64,000 nt of DNA, taken from Spirochaetales bacterium. Lineage in GTDB: Bacteria > Spirochaetota > Leptospiria > Leptospirales > Leptonemataceae. A program made the translations under genes and the position numbers. The DNA lies in NCBI GenBank assembly GCA_024233935.1, contig JACKOY010000020.1, positions 9,666 through 73,665 of the forward strand. Reading direction: 5' to 3'. Shown here piece after piece: positions 8,765 to 18,445 of this stretch. Within the stretch, counting starts at the first letter, position 1; each line of letters begins with the position of its first letter. The notes beneath the pieces were generated by a model that was not told where the DNA came from, searched no databases, and saw nothing but the letters and a program-made list of their open reading frames with translations.

Positions 8765-10699
8765 TCAGGGCTCTTCTTCTATGGGACGAATATCCACCCG
8801 TCGATTGCGCTGCCGTTCGGCCTCACTCTGTTCCGGCACGGCCGGGGCACCCAAGCCGGTTACCTCGAAGCGGGCGGCGCCGAGCCCCCTGGCGATGAGG
8901 GCGTCACGCACGCTACGGGCCCGGGCCTCAGAGAGGCGGCGATTGTAGGCTGGAGTGTAGCGGGTATCCGCGTGTCCTTCCAGCCGCACACGCAGATCCG
9001 GATGGGCATTCAGAATCCGTACAACACTGTCCAGTTTCTCCGAGCTATCGGCCCGAAGTTCCGAAGAGTCCGTGTCAAACAAGAACAGCACTTCACTCAG
9101 GCATTCCACCCGGGTGCAGGGCCCCTGCTCTTCGGGACGGGCCTCCAGACGCACAATCAACTCGGTCAGCTCTTCACTTTCCCGAAACGAAACCACCCGA
9201 TCTTCGTAACCCGGCGCGCTGCCCCGCAGTCGAAACTCAGAATCCAGGGCCACGTCCACGCTGAAGCGACCTTCGGCCTCTACACGCAGCGGGACACCGG
9301 CGCCGCCTTCTCCAAGAAAGAGCACGGTCCCTTCCGGCAACCCGGCGCCGCTGCTATCGTCCACCAGTCTGCCCGGAATACGTCGGAGTTCGGATTCGAC
9401 ACTGGTTGCAGTCTCCTGGACCGGACGCATGTAGGTGACCCGACGATCCACGCTGCCAGGCTGTACAGTTCCCGAATAGCTGAGGCGCAACTCGTTGGGA
9501 TAATACCCGGGCGCGGTAATCACCACACGGTATTCACGACCCGAACGCAGCCGGATCGAAAAGTTTTCGGGGGCTCCCCCCTCAACCGTTCGGGTTGGGT
9601 TACTGGTGCGCACGATGGTTTCGCGCTCGTAGAGAATACGAATGGTGGCCGCAACCGGCAGTTGATTGCGCGTGGTCGCATCCAGAATCTGTCCCGCAAA
9701 GAGTACTTCAACGGTGGAGAGCAACCATTCTGGAACCCGCGTTCGGTACAGGTCGAAACCGCCGTGGGCTATCAGGTCGCGGCGATCACTTGCAATGTAC
9801 GCCCACATACCGTCGGCGGTAAAACTTACATACTCGTCGTCGCGAGCGCTATTAAAGGGCTCGCCCAGATTGCGCGGCGCCTCCCAATCGAAGTCAATGC
9901 GCCGGCTGTAGTACAGATCGTGGTTGCCCAGACCTCCGGGACGATCGGAACTAAAAAAAAGAATGCTGCCATCCGGCGAAAGCGTGGGCGCAATCTCGTG
10001 ATAGCGTGTGTTGATAGCAGGGCCTGCATTGACCGGCTTCGCCCACAATCCGGTGCTCAGGTCACGTTCGGTGTACCAGATGTCGTTTCCGCCAAAACCA
10101 CCGGGACGGTTCGAAACAAAAAACATGGAGCGACCATCGTTGGAGACAAAGGCCATACGATCGTCAAAGTCGCTGTTTATGATGTTGAGGTGCGCGGGCT
10201 CGGACCACCGACGGTCACGATAGCGCGAAAAGTAGATATTCAAACCCTGGTAGCCCGGCCGACCGCTACCCGGATGTCGACTCGACGTAAAGTACAGCTC
10301 TACGGGCTGCCCGTTTCGGAAAACGAACGCCGCCATGCCTTCGAAGGCGGCGCTGTTGACGCTGAAAGTGCCGGGAGGATCGTTCAGGGTGCCCGCCGTG
10401 GGCGCCACCCGCATGGTCGGGGTGGCCCGGGCGTCGAGGGGCAAAAAAAGCGGAATGGGTATGCTCCAGTCGGCCGCCTGATCGCGCTGACGGTAAAGAC
10501 GGTTGCGCGCGAACCACAGGTTCTGACCCTCAAAGGTGCCCGGTCGATCGGACTGAAAAATCAGGTATTCGCCGCTGGGACTCACGAACGGGGCATAGTC
10601 GTCCCCGGTCCAGTTGGGTAGATCCAGGTTCTCCATTTGCGCCGGCTGGGCGAGCAGGCCCTGGATACAAAGCAACCCGAACCCGAACACCACGCGCAC
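8765..10699 (-). CDS. OmpA-family protein with PD40 propeller repeats
   Basis: A periplasmic or outer-membrane-linked protein of ~644 residues. From the GTG at 10699 it has a good signal peptide (RVVFGFGLLCIQGLLAQP). Residues ~25-340 hold TolB-like PD40 repeats, seen as repeated DxxPxxSPDG/SDRPGGxGxxDLYYS units such as APTLSPDGSILFFSSDRPGG. A central part has carboxypeptidase-regulatory-like beta segments. The last ~120 residues are an OmpA peptidoglycan-binding domain (LFDTDSSELR, RLEGHADTRYTPAYNRRLSEAR, RRVDIRP). An open frame runs up to 10819, but that part is a shadow of the upstream gene. The start lies 16 bases after the radical SAM stop. Confidence 0.88.
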   Translation of the reverse strand: MRVVFGFGLLCIQGLLAQPAQMENLDLPNWTGDDYAPFVSPSGEYLIFQSDRPGTFEGQNLWFARNRLYRQRDQAADWSIPIPLFLPLDARATPTMRVAPTAGTLNDPPGTFSVNSAAFEGMAAFVFRNGQPVELYFTSSRHPGSGRPGYQGLNIYFSRYRDRRWSEPAHLNIINSDFDDRMAFVSNDGRSMFFVSNRPGGFGGNDIWYTERDLSTGLWAKPVNAGPAINTRYHEIAPTLSPDGSILFFSSDRPGGLGNHDLYYSRRIDFDWEAPRNLGEPFNSARDDEYVSFTADGMWAYIASDRRDLIAHGGFDLYRTRVPEWLLSTVEVLFAGQILDATTRNQLPVAATIRILYERETIVRTSNPTRTVEGGAPENFSIRLRSGREYRVVITAPGYYPNELRLSYSGTVQPGSVDRRVTYMRPVQETATSVESELRRIPGRLVDDSSGAGLPEGTVLFLGEGGAGVPLRVEAEGRFSVDVALDSEFRLRGSAPGYEDRVVSFRESEELTELIVRLEARPEEQGPCTRVECLSEVLFLFDTDSSELRADSSEKLDSVVRILNAHPDLRVRLEGHADTRYTPAYNRRLSEARARSVRDALIARGLGAARFEVTGLGAPAVPEQSEAERQRNRRVDIRPIEEEP

Positions 10700-10715
10700 A
10701 GCGCGACGACGCCAC

Positions 10716-11843
10716 TCAGAGCCGCGTCGGACCAGCCGAAAGGGACTCCATCTGGAGGCGTCTTTTTTCGAAAAGGGCGTCAAGATTCTTGCCTGAACCG
10801 GGAACGAATCCGAAGACACTGCTCCACATCTTCTGCGTCTCCATGCAGAGATACAAAAAGAGCCGCGGGTCGACCGATTCGATCTTTCCTTTAATTGATC
10901 GGAACATTTCCGCCCGGATCGATCGAAAATAGCGGTGCTTTCCGTCCGGGCCGGCCACCAATTCCTGCCGGGTTAGCCGGTCTTCGGGAAAACGGGTCTG
11001 GATGACTTCTTTCAGGGGCCCCGAATAGCGAAAACTACCGGTGGAGATCCAGGCCACGCTATCGGGCCGCACGTAGTCGAAGACCTGCTCAATCAGGCGA
11101 TGGTAGGCCGGCTCCCAGCCTTCAAAGTAGATCAGCGGATCTAAATGGAAGGCCAACCGATAGCCGGCCCTCTCGGCGCGGGCCGCTGCGCCCAGGCGTT
11201 CTTCGAGACTGGCCGTTCCCGGCTCCACGGTCTCGATCAGAGCGGGGGGGTTGATCGACCAGGCAAGCACGGTGTGACCCCGATGGTCGAGAGATAGCAG
11301 GCTGTCCACGTTCTCGGACTTGGTCTTCAGTTCGAGGGTCGCGTTCTGATGGCCCGCGAAGTACTCGATCAGGTGGGCGGAAAGCCCGGTCAGAGGCTCC
11401 AGAGCCAGCGAATCCGTATATTCCCCGGTCCCGATGCGAAACTGAAAGTTCTTGTTACGGGTGCGTTCGTCCAGTTCCGAAAACAGGTCCTCCAGATTTC
11501 CAAACACCGTCATCAACGGATTATTCAGGAACGATTGCAAATAGCAGTAGTGGCAATCGAACAGGCAGCCGACCCCCAGATTGATTACGAAGTACTGGCA
11601 ACACACCATGCCATCCGAGCCGGGGCAGCCCGAAAGGAAACGCCCGGGGAAACGATACAAAAGCAGATCTTCTTTTTCGACCAGGGCGCCGCTCTCCTGG
11701 TAGTCCTGCAAGATCGCCCGCGGATCATCGATCCATTCGATCTGTACGTGAGACGGCGCCCGCGTAAGCACCGTTTGCACCACGGCGCCTTCGGCCAGCG
11801 AACGATCGATGTAAATCCGCCGGATGGAATCAACCGTGCGCAC
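10716..11843 (-). CDS. Spore-photoproduct-lyase-like radical SAM protein
   Basis: The [4Fe-4S]/SAM motif is GCLFDCHYCYLQ (CxxxCxxC, about residues 93-100), preceded by a CC pair (GMVCCQYFVINLG). The downstream pattern RIGTGEYTDSLALEPLTGL, LELKTKSENVDSLL, DHRGHTVLAWSINPP and AFHLDPLIYFEGWE is that of the SPL-like family (TIGR03886-type), which is found in many non-sporulating bacteria. In Bacillus, SPL repairs the spore photoproduct thymine dimer; the role of the non-sporulator family is inferred to be DNA photoproduct repair but is not proven. It has 375 residues, close to the family norm, and is in line with the OsmC gene upstream. Confidence 0.85.
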   Translation of the reverse strand: MRTVDSIRRIYIDRSLAEGAVVQTVLTRAPSHVQIEWIDDPRAILQDYQESGALVEKEDLLLYRFPGRFLSGCPGSDGMVCCQYFVINLGVGCLFDCHYCYLQSFLNNPLMTVFGNLEDLFSELDERTRNKNFQFRIGTGEYTDSLALEPLTGLSAHLIEYFAGHQNATLELKTKSENVDSLLSLDHRGHTVLAWSINPPALIETVEPGTASLEERLGAAARAERAGYRLAFHLDPLIYFEGWEPAYHRLIEQVFDYVRPDSVAWISTGSFRYSGPLKEVIQTRFPEDRLTRQELVAGPDGKHRYFRSIRAEMFRSIKGKIESVDPRLFLYLCMETQKMWSSVFGFVPGSGKNLDALFEKRRLQMESLSAGPTRL

Positions 11844-11916
11844 AGGTCAGGATGCCGGGCGTTGCCCCACCTGACGATCAAAAACAGAACCGCGGGCCAG
11901 GACCGCCGGCAACGGC

Positions 11917-12369
11917 TCAGTCCGGTCGGAACTCCAGTCGCGGGTCCAGTTGCACGGGCACAGAGAGCGCCGCCGCCAGCCAGGAACGTTCCAGGCACTC
12001 GTGTAACAGGCGCAGCACACGTCCGCGCAGGACCTCGCTGTCGGCGGTTCCAAACGTGATCACCGGGCGCAGGGTCACGCGCTTCAGACCCGGCCGCCGA
12101 TCCCCGTTCAAGAGCAATTCGGCATCGTCCCGGTATTCGCGCACGGGAAGGTCGTTCTGGGCACAGAGTTCCAGAAAATCCAGCATGTGACTGGAAGAAA
12201 ATGCGGCGAGCAAGAGGTCCTGGGGGGTCGGCAAATCTTTGCTTGTAACCAGGTCGGCCACGTTCAGGCGGTAGTGCTCTTTACCGGGAAAACGCACGGC
12301 ATGCTCCCGGGGCAGGTCAACCCCGCGGTCCGCGCGCTCGTTTTTCCAGTACAGAATCGTCCGGCTCAT
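11917..12369 (-). CDS. OsmC-family protein
   Basis: About 150 residues from the ATG at 12369 (a longer frame to 12396 adds nine unlikely residues). It shows the OsmC pattern: a beta-rich N-terminus, GKEHYRLNVADLVTSKDLPTPQDLLLAAFSSSHM split over the second third with the helix that holds the first redox position, then VTLRPVITFG and a C-terminal helix-strand. A cysteine (ELCAQND) is present on the helix; the usual first position appears as serine/histidine (SSSHM), so hydroperoxide reductase activity is uncertain. OsmC/Ohr proteins detoxify organic peroxides. Confidence 0.75.
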   Translation of the reverse strand: MSRTILYWKNERADRGVDLPREHAVRFPGKEHYRLNVADLVTSKDLPTPQDLLLAAFSSSHMLDFLELCAQNDLPVREYRDDAELLLNGDRRPGLKRVTLRPVITFGTADSEVLRGRVLRLLHECLERSWLAAALSVPVQLDPRLEFRPD

Positions 12370-12437
12370 GACCCATGCAGCCCTCCCGGGGGCCACGGGC
12401 CCAGCGCAAATTTGCAGGCCGGGCTCATCGGCCGCTT

Positions 12438-13148
12438 CTAGAAGCGCTCGAAGCCAGAAGCGTGTCCGGGATTTCCCAGGATACAGTCCCCCGGACGAGC
12501 GCGGGTCCGGGCAAAGATGCCGCTCTCCACCACTCCCGGCAGACGCTTGATGGCGTCTTCCAGAGCGGGGGCATCGAAGGGTCCGAATTTTGCATCGAGC
12601 ACCAGGTTTCCATTGTCGGTGACGACAGGGCCGTCCTTGCGCACGGCTGCCCGGAGCTCCACACTTTCGGCACCCTGCTCTTTAAGGGCCGCACGCACGA
12701 AAGCCAATGCCGGCGGCAACACCTCTACCGGCACCGCAAATTTTTCTCCCAGGCGTTCCACACGCTTGGAAAGATCGGCGACGACCACAAAGCGATCGGA
12801 CATGCTGTGGACCAGCTTTTCGAGGGTGTGGGCAGCGCCACCGCCTTTGATCAGATTTCGGTCGGAATCGATTTCGTCGGCGCCGTCAATGCTGATATCG
12901 ATGCGGCTGACCTGATCGAGAAATAGCACACGCAGGCCGTGTTCCAGACCCAGAGTGCGTGAAACAAACGAAGTCGCCACGCAATCGATCTGGAGACCTT
13001 CGTTTTGGGCCCGCCGGCCGAGGGCGGCGATGGCAAAAGCGGCCGTGGAACCCGTACCCAGGCCGACCAGCATGCCGGACTCCACCAGAGCTGCCGCTGC
13101 TTCTCCGGCCAGGCGCTTTGCCTCTGTATTGGCATTTACGTCTTTCAT
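12438..13148 (-). CDS. rpiA: Ribose-5-phosphate isomerase A
   Basis: Interconverts ribose 5-phosphate and ribulose 5-phosphate in the pentose phosphate pathway. The 236-residue length fits RpiA. Motifs: VGLGTGSTAAFAI for phosphate binding, ISIDGADEIDSDRNLIKGGGAA holding the catalytic acid region (read across 20 residues), and KFAVPVEVLPPAL. Its ATG overlaps the stop of meaB by 4 bases, so it is the last gene of the mutA-mutB-meaB-rpiA operon. The link to the methylmalonyl genes is likely transcriptional convenience. Confidence 0.95.
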   Translation of the reverse strand: MKDVNANTEAKRLAGEAAAALVESGMLVGLGTGSTAAFAIAALGRRAQNEGLQIDCVATSFVSRTLGLEHGLRVLFLDQVSRIDISIDGADEIDSDRNLIKGGGAAHTLEKLVHSMSDRFVVVADLSKRVERLGEKFAVPVEVLPPALAFVRAALKEQGAESVELRAAVRKDGPVVTDNGNLVLDAKFGPFDAPALEDAIKRLPGVVESGIFARTRARPGDCILGNPGHASGFERF

Positions 13149-14161
13149 GATTCGGCCTCCTGACCGAGGTGTACACGCACAAGCTCGCGGGCTGCACTGA
13201 AGGGGCTGCGCTTCTTGTCCAGGACCTGGGCTTCCAGCCCGGCGCGCAACGTTCGCACACGCTCGTTGCTCTGAAATGATTCCAGCAACAGATCTCCAAT
13301 GGCGGCCTCAAACCAGTAGCGCGCCTGCTCGCGCCGCCGCGCCTCGAAAACTCCTTTTGATTTCATGAGCGTTTCGTGCTCCAGGAAACACTGCCAGACC
13401 TCATCAATGCCGGTACGTTCTACGGCAGACGTGAGGATCACCCGGGCACGCCAGCCCCCGGCCCCCTCCGGGAAGAGCCCGAGAGCTTGAGAGTATTCGG
13501 CCCGGGCCCGTCGGGCCGCACCTACGTTTTCGCGATCGGCCTTGGTGATGGCCAGGGCGTCTGCCATCTCCATAATGCCGCGTTTGATGCCCTGCAGCTC
13601 GTCCCCGGCGCCCGCAAGCATCAGCAACAAAAAGAAATCGACCATCGAATGCACCGCGGTCTCGGACTGTCCCACGCCGACGGTTTCCACAATGACGACG
13701 TCAAATCCAGCTGCTTCGCACAACACGATGGCTTCGCGGGTCTTGCGGGCCACGCCACCCAGAGAGCCGCCGGTGGGTGACGGGCGTATGTAGGCGTGTT
13801 CGTTTCTTGCAAGCTCCGACATGCGCGTCTTGTCGCCCAGGATGCTGCCGCGACTCTTCGAACTGGTGGGATCAATCGCGAGCACGGCCAGTCGTCGGTC
13901 GTGCTTCCGAATCACGAACTGACCGAGCTCTTCAATGAAGGTGCTTTTGCCGACGCCGGGCACGCCGGTAATGCCGATGCGCAGGGATTTTCCGGAATGC
14001 GGCAGACACTCTTCCACGACCTGCGCCGCCAGATCCTGATCTTCCGAAAGCCCGGACTCGACCAGTGTGATCGCCTGGCTCAATACCACGCGATCGCCCT
14101 TAAGAATGCCTTCGACGTAGCTTTCCGGCGGCTGACGTCGCCGTGGAGCCTCCCGTTTCAT
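13145..14161 (-). CDS. meaB: Methylmalonyl-CoA mutase-associated GTPase MeaB
   Basis: A G3E P-loop GTPase of 338 residues that guards the adenosylcobalamin cofactor of methylmalonyl-CoA mutase. G1 is GVPGVGKSTF, the switch region DPTSSKSRGSILGDKTRM, G3 TVGVGQSE, and the base-recognition motif ITKADREN. The C-terminal helices that dimerise (about residues 260-330) are present. It overlaps mutB upstream and rpiA downstream by 4 bases each, which supports translational coupling and its role with this mutase. Confidence 0.95.
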   Translation of the reverse strand: MKREAPRRRQPPESYVEGILKGDRVVLSQAITLVESGLSEDQDLAAQVVEECLPHSGKSLRIGITGVPGVGKSTFIEELGQFVIRKHDRRLAVLAIDPTSSKSRGSILGDKTRMSELARNEHAYIRPSPTGGSLGGVARKTREAIVLCEAAGFDVVIVETVGVGQSETAVHSMVDFFLLLMLAGAGDELQGIKRGIMEMADALAITKADRENVGAARRARAEYSQALGLFPEGAGGWRARVILTSAVERTGIDEVWQCFLEHETLMKSKGVFEARRREQARYWFEAAIGDLLLESFQSNERVRTLRAGLEAQVLDKKRSPFSAARELVRVHLGQEAES

Positions 14162-16326
14162 GCCGGTTTGCGGCGACCGCCGGCACCCTCACCGGACAAC
14201 AGAAGCTCAATGATCTCCCGGGCCGCCTTTGCGATGACTGTTCCGGGACCGAAAATGCCGGCCACGCCCTGTTCATATAGAAACTCGTAGTCCTGTTTGG
14301 GAATCACACCGCCCACGGTCACAAGGATATCCCCCCGACCCAGCTTGCGCAGCTCGTCAATGACCTGCGGGACCAGGGTTTTGTGTCCGGCCGCCAGGCT
14401 CGAGACACCCAGCACGTGCACGTCGTTTTCGGTCGCCTGACGGGCGACCTCTGCCGGCGTCTGGAAAAGCGAACCAATGTCCACATCGAAACCCAGGTCG
14501 GCAAAGCTGGTCGCGATCACTTTTGCTCCACGGTCGTGTCCGTCCTGGCCCATCTTCGCAACCATGATGCGGGGCCGGCGGCCCTCCACTTCGGCAAAGC
14601 GATCGGCCGCAGCGCGCGCCTTCTGGAACTCCTCATCGTCGGCTATCTCGGAACTGTACACGCCCGATATGGAACGGATCACAGCCTGATAGCGTCCAAA
14701 CACTTTTTCCATCGCGTAGGAAATCTCGCCGAGGCTCGCGCGTCTCTTCGCCGCCTCCACCGCCAGCTCCAGCAGGTTGCCTTTGTCGTCACCGGCAGCC
14801 CGGGTAATGGCTTCCAGAATCTGGTTCACATCGTCGGAATTTCGTTCCCGGCGTAGTTTCTCCAGGCGCTCCACCTGCGAACGACGCACGGCGGTATTGT
14901 CCACGTCCAGAATTTCAATCGGATCTTCGTGGTCCGGTCGGTAACGGTTCACGCCCACGATCACATCTTTTTGTCCGTCGATGCGGGCTTGCTTGCGTGC
15001 GGCAGCCTCTTCGATGCGCATCTTCGGCAGTCCTTCTTCGATGGCCCGGGCCATGCCGCCCAGCTCTTCCACTTCCTGAATCAAAGACCAGGCCCGGCGC
15101 GCAATGCGATCGGTAAGCCATTCCACATAATAGCTGCCGGCCCAGGGATCCACGGTGCGACCGATCTCGGTCTCCTCCTGCAAGTAGATCTGGGTGTTGC
15201 GGGCAATGCGGGCCGAAAAATCGGTCGGAAGGGCGATGGCTTCATCCAGAGCGTTGGTGTGCAGAGACTGGGTGTGACCCATCGCCGCGGCAAGGGCTTC
15301 GACGCAGGTGCGGATCACGTTGTTGTAGGGATCCTGCTCGGTGAGACTCCAGCCGGAGGTCTGACAGTGCGTGCGCAACGCCATCGACTTCGGACTCCTG
15401 GGATCAAAACCCTTCACAATCTTCGCCCAGAGCATACGGCCGGCACGCATCTTGGCAATTTCCATAAAATGGTTCATGCCAATGGCCCAGAAAAACGAAA
15501 GGCGCGGAGCAAAATCATCCACAGCCAGTCCGGCCTTCAGTCCCGTGCGAATGTATTCGAGTCCATCGGCCAGAGTGTAGGCCAGCTCAATGTCGTTCGT
15601 GGCGCCGGCTTCCTGCATGTGATAGCCGGAGATGCTGATCGAGTTGAAACGCGGCATGTGCTTTGCCGTGTAGGAAAAAATATCGGCAATGATGCGCATG
15701 GAGGGAGCGGGCGGATAAATGTAAGTATTGCGAACCATGAACTCCTTTAAGATGTCGTTCTGAATGGTTCCGCTCAGTTGTTCGAGGGTCGCGCCCTGCT
15801 CCAGGCCCGCGACAATGTAAAAAGCCATGACCGGTATCACCGCTCCGTTCATCGTCATCGAAACCGAAACGCTATCGAGCGGGATCTGGTCGAAGAGGAT
15901 CTTCATATCCAGGATCGAGTCGATAGCAACGCCGGCCTTGCCCACATCACCCGTCACACGTTCGTGGTCTGAGTCGTAGCCGCGATGTGTTGCCAGATCG
16001 AACGCGACCGAAAGGCCCTTCTGCCCGGCGGCCAGGTTGCGACGGTAAAAGGCGTTCGAGGCTTCCGCGGTCGAGAATCCCGCGTACTGGCGAATGGTCC
16101 AGGGGCGGGTCACATACATGGTTGAGTACGGCCCGCGCAGATAAGGCGGAATGCCGGCCACGAAGTCGAGATGTTCGATACCCTTCAGGTCTTCCGCCCG
16201 AAACACCGGCGGCACCGCGATGTGTTCCGGTGTCTGCCAGCTTTCGGCCGGCATGCGGGCGGCCGGGGAGGCCGGAATATCCTCGAAGAGCCGATCGTAG
16301 GAGAGTTTGCTGAAGTCTGCCCGCAC
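14158..16326 (-). CDS. mutB: Methylmalonyl-CoA mutase, catalytic large subunit
   Basis: Converts methylmalonyl-CoA to succinyl-CoA using adenosylcobalamin. It has 722 residues. The substrate-binding TIM barrel has YVTRPWTIRQYAGFSTAEAS (substrate contacts), AFDLATHRGYDSDHERV, and SISGYHMQEAGATNDIELA. The C-terminal B12 domain has MGQDGHDRGAKVI, whose DxHxxG histidine ligates cobalt, then LGVSSLAAGHK and TVGGVIP. It starts 7 bases after the mutA stop and overlaps meaB by 4 bases. Confidence 0.97.
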   Translation of the reverse strand: MRADFSKLSYDRLFEDIPASPAARMPAESWQTPEHIAVPPVFRAEDLKGIEHLDFVAGIPPYLRGPYSTMYVTRPWTIRQYAGFSTAEASNAFYRRNLAAGQKGLSVAFDLATHRGYDSDHERVTGDVGKAGVAIDSILDMKILFDQIPLDSVSVSMTMNGAVIPVMAFYIVAGLEQGATLEQLSGTIQNDILKEFMVRNTYIYPPAPSMRIIADIFSYTAKHMPRFNSISISGYHMQEAGATNDIELAYTLADGLEYIRTGLKAGLAVDDFAPRLSFFWAIGMNHFMEIAKMRAGRMLWAKIVKGFDPRSPKSMALRTHCQTSGWSLTEQDPYNNVIRTCVEALAAAMGHTQSLHTNALDEAIALPTDFSARIARNTQIYLQEETEIGRTVDPWAGSYYVEWLTDRIARRAWSLIQEVEELGGMARAIEEGLPKMRIEEAAARKQARIDGQKDVIVGVNRYRPDHEDPIEILDVDNTAVRRSQVERLEKLRRERNSDDVNQILEAITRAAGDDKGNLLELAVEAAKRRASLGEISYAMEKVFGRYQAVIRSISGVYSSEIADDEEFQKARAAADRFAEVEGRRPRIMVAKMGQDGHDRGAKVIATSFADLGFDVDIGSLFQTPAEVARQATENDVHVLGVSSLAAGHKTLVPQVIDELRKLGRGDILVTVGGVIPKQDYEFLYEQGVAGIFGPGTVIAKAAREIIELLLSGEGAGGRRKPA

Positions 16327-16333
16327 GATCGAT

Positions 16334-18361
16334 CTACTCCGTCACGCCCAACTGGTTCTGATATTTCGCCAGGGTCTCCAGCAGATTGGACTTCAGATGA
16401 ATGAAGTCCTGAACTCCCGCGGCTTCGAGGTCCGGTCGGCATCCTGGATTTCCGGCAACCAAGACCGGCGCCTGATTTTTTTGCTCGCGCAGGCTCGCCA
16501 GCAGTTCGGGCCCCTGTTTCGCGTAATCTTCATCGGACGAACACAGTACAATCAGGTCCGGCTTTTTCGAAAGCGCCTCATTCAGAGCCGACTCAGCGCT
16601 TTCGGGTTCGACAATCTCGTAACCCACGCAACCAAAGAAGTTGGCCGTGAAACTCGCCCGGGCTCTGCGCATCGCCACATTCCCAAAGGGCAGGACGAAT
16701 ACGGTGGGCCGGGCCCGTCCACGTTCGAGGGCACCTTCGGTCTGTAGCCGTAGATCTTCGAGGGCCCGTGCACCGCGCTCGGCTTTCAGCCGCGCGATCC
16801 CGGGCTGCCTGCGCGGGGAGGCGGCGTAGAGTTCTGCGAGGCCAGCGCCGGCGCGGGCGGCTTTGATGAGGGTCTCAGGTTTGCTGTCGTCTGGCGCGTT
16901 TGTGGACGCCGTCAGGGTTGTCGTGGAAGCGGCGGATCGGGAGGCCTGTTCCAACCGCCCCAGAAGTTTTTCGTTTCGCTCCGGGTACTGGTTTGCGCCC
17001 AAAAGCAGGATTCGCCGGCGGGCCACGTCGTCCAGCCGCTCACGGCTCTCATTATTCAGTCGTTCTTGAATCGTGCCCGCCACAATTGCGGTCTTTATGC
17101 CACCGGCGGCTTCCAGTTCCTGAAAGCGTTTCCACGCCGCCGCGCCAATCTCGTGGGTCAGTTGCTCCACGTAGTAAGAGCCGGCCGCGGCATCAACCAC
17201 ACGATCGACGTAGGCCTCGTGGCGCAGCACGTTCTGTGTATTGCGTGCAACGCGATCGGCAAACTCCCGATCCGGCGCGAGGCCGCCAGGCAGGCGATCA
17301 TCCAGAACGTCAAAGCCGGTTACGCTGAAGCTATCACAGCCTCCGAGCACCGCGCCCATGGCTTCGGTGGTGCCCCGCAGCATGTTGGTGTAGGCGTCGT
17401 AGAGTGTCTTGTTCCAATTTGAGGTGCGGCCGTGAATTACAGCGGCAGCATGCCGGCGCTCACGGGGTCGGTACTCTTCCACGATGCGGGCCCAGAGCAA
17501 GCGCAGGGCGCGCATTCGAGCAACTTCAAAAAAGAAATTGGAGCCCACACTGAGCCGAAAATGCAGACGGGACGCCACCGCGTCGGTGTCCAGACCGTGG
17601 GCGCCCAGAGCATCGAGGTACTCGTGTCCCGTAGCCAGCACCAGAGCCAGTTCCTCCACCAGACCGGCGCCCGCATCGTGATACGGCTGACCATTTGCAG
17701 CAAGTAGCCGAAAGCCCGGCGCGTGCTCGCGGTCCAGATACGAAATCCACGCAGTAAGATCTTCCAGGGCGAGGTCCAGCGCGACCACCGGCCGACCGGA
17801 CAGTTGTTCGCCGATGGGATCGTGATCGAGCGAACCTCCGCGCGCGGGATCAAAGCCGGCGGCAATCGCCAGAGCCAGAGCCGGGAGTCCGACCTCGCCG
17901 GCCTGAATGTGAAGGGCGCGTTCCCCCAGCACTTCCAGAATCGAGGTCCAGTGCGAAACCGAAATGGCGGGCACACCGACCATACGGCGCTCTGCGTCGG
18001 CTGACAACACCCATTCGAGAGCGTCGGCGCCACCGGCCAGGGCAGCCCGGCCCGCCTCAAGTGCGTCGGCCAGGGTATTGCGGAAAATCTCCTGCCGGAT
18101 CTCCCAACCACCGCAGACCCGCGCGCCACGTACATAGGGAAAAGCGCCGGGTTCGGTCTGCAGTTGCACGCCGAGGGATGGATCGCCGGGATTCAGGCCA
18201 GCGGGCGCGTAGAACGGCGCGACCGAGATTCCTTCACGACTCTTCCAGACGAGGCGCTCGGGAGACCCGCCCTTGAGGTCGGCTTCAATGCGTTTTTGCC
18301 ATTCGGCGGTGGAAGCGCCCGCAAATTCGGGGAAGAGTTTCGCCGCAGGGGTCTCGCTCAT
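16334..18361 (-). CDS. mutA: Methylmalonyl-CoA mutase, small subunit
   Basis: The non-catalytic partner of the alpha-beta mutase, 675 residues from the ATG at 18361 (the frame extends to 18409 but the extra residues are not family-like; GAG lies about seven bases upstream of the chosen start). It keeps the barrel (FRLSVGSNFFFEVARMRALR, NTQNVLRHEAYVDRVVDAAAGSYYVE) but the C-terminal Rossmann domain lacks the DxHxxG cobalt-ligand motif, as is normal for MutA. It opens the operon mutA-mutB-meaB-rpiA. Confidence 0.95.
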   Translation of the reverse strand: MSETPAAKLFPEFAGASTAEWQKRIEADLKGGSPERLVWKSREGISVAPFYAPAGLNPGDPSLGVQLQTEPGAFPYVRGARVCGGWEIRQEIFRNTLADALEAGRAALAGGADALEWVLSADAERRMVGVPAISVSHWTSILEVLGERALHIQAGEVGLPALALAIAAGFDPARGGSLDHDPIGEQLSGRPVVALDLALEDLTAWISYLDREHAPGFRLLAANGQPYHDAGAGLVEELALVLATGHEYLDALGAHGLDTDAVASRLHFRLSVGSNFFFEVARMRALRLLWARIVEEYRPRERRHAAAVIHGRTSNWNKTLYDAYTNMLRGTTEAMGAVLGGCDSFSVTGFDVLDDRLPGGLAPDREFADRVARNTQNVLRHEAYVDRVVDAAAGSYYVEQLTHEIGAAAWKRFQELEAAGGIKTAIVAGTIQERLNNESRERLDDVARRRILLLGANQYPERNEKLLGRLEQASRSAASTTTLTASTNAPDDSKPETLIKAARAGAGLAELYAASPRRQPGIARLKAERGARALEDLRLQTEGALERGRARPTVFVLPFGNVAMRRARASFTANFFGCVGYEIVEPESAESALNEALSKKPDLIVLCSSDEDYAKQGPELLASLREQKNQAPVLVAGNPGCRPDLEAAGVQDFIHLKSNLLETLAKYQNQLGVTE

Positions 18362-18445
18362 AAAGACTCGCACGATGCGGGCCGTGCATGGGGGCGGCCA
18401 TCGCGCCACGAAACCGGTAGCCGGCTTTTGCGCACCGACGAAAGG

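Noticed and set aside
8711..10621. Long open frame of about 636 codons on the plus strand opposite the PD40-OmpA gene
   Set aside because: It is a frame left open by high GC, has no recognisable domain and is antisense to a protein with clear domain motifs. Similar frames at 18662-20488 and 42389-44065 (plus strand) were rejected for the same reason.
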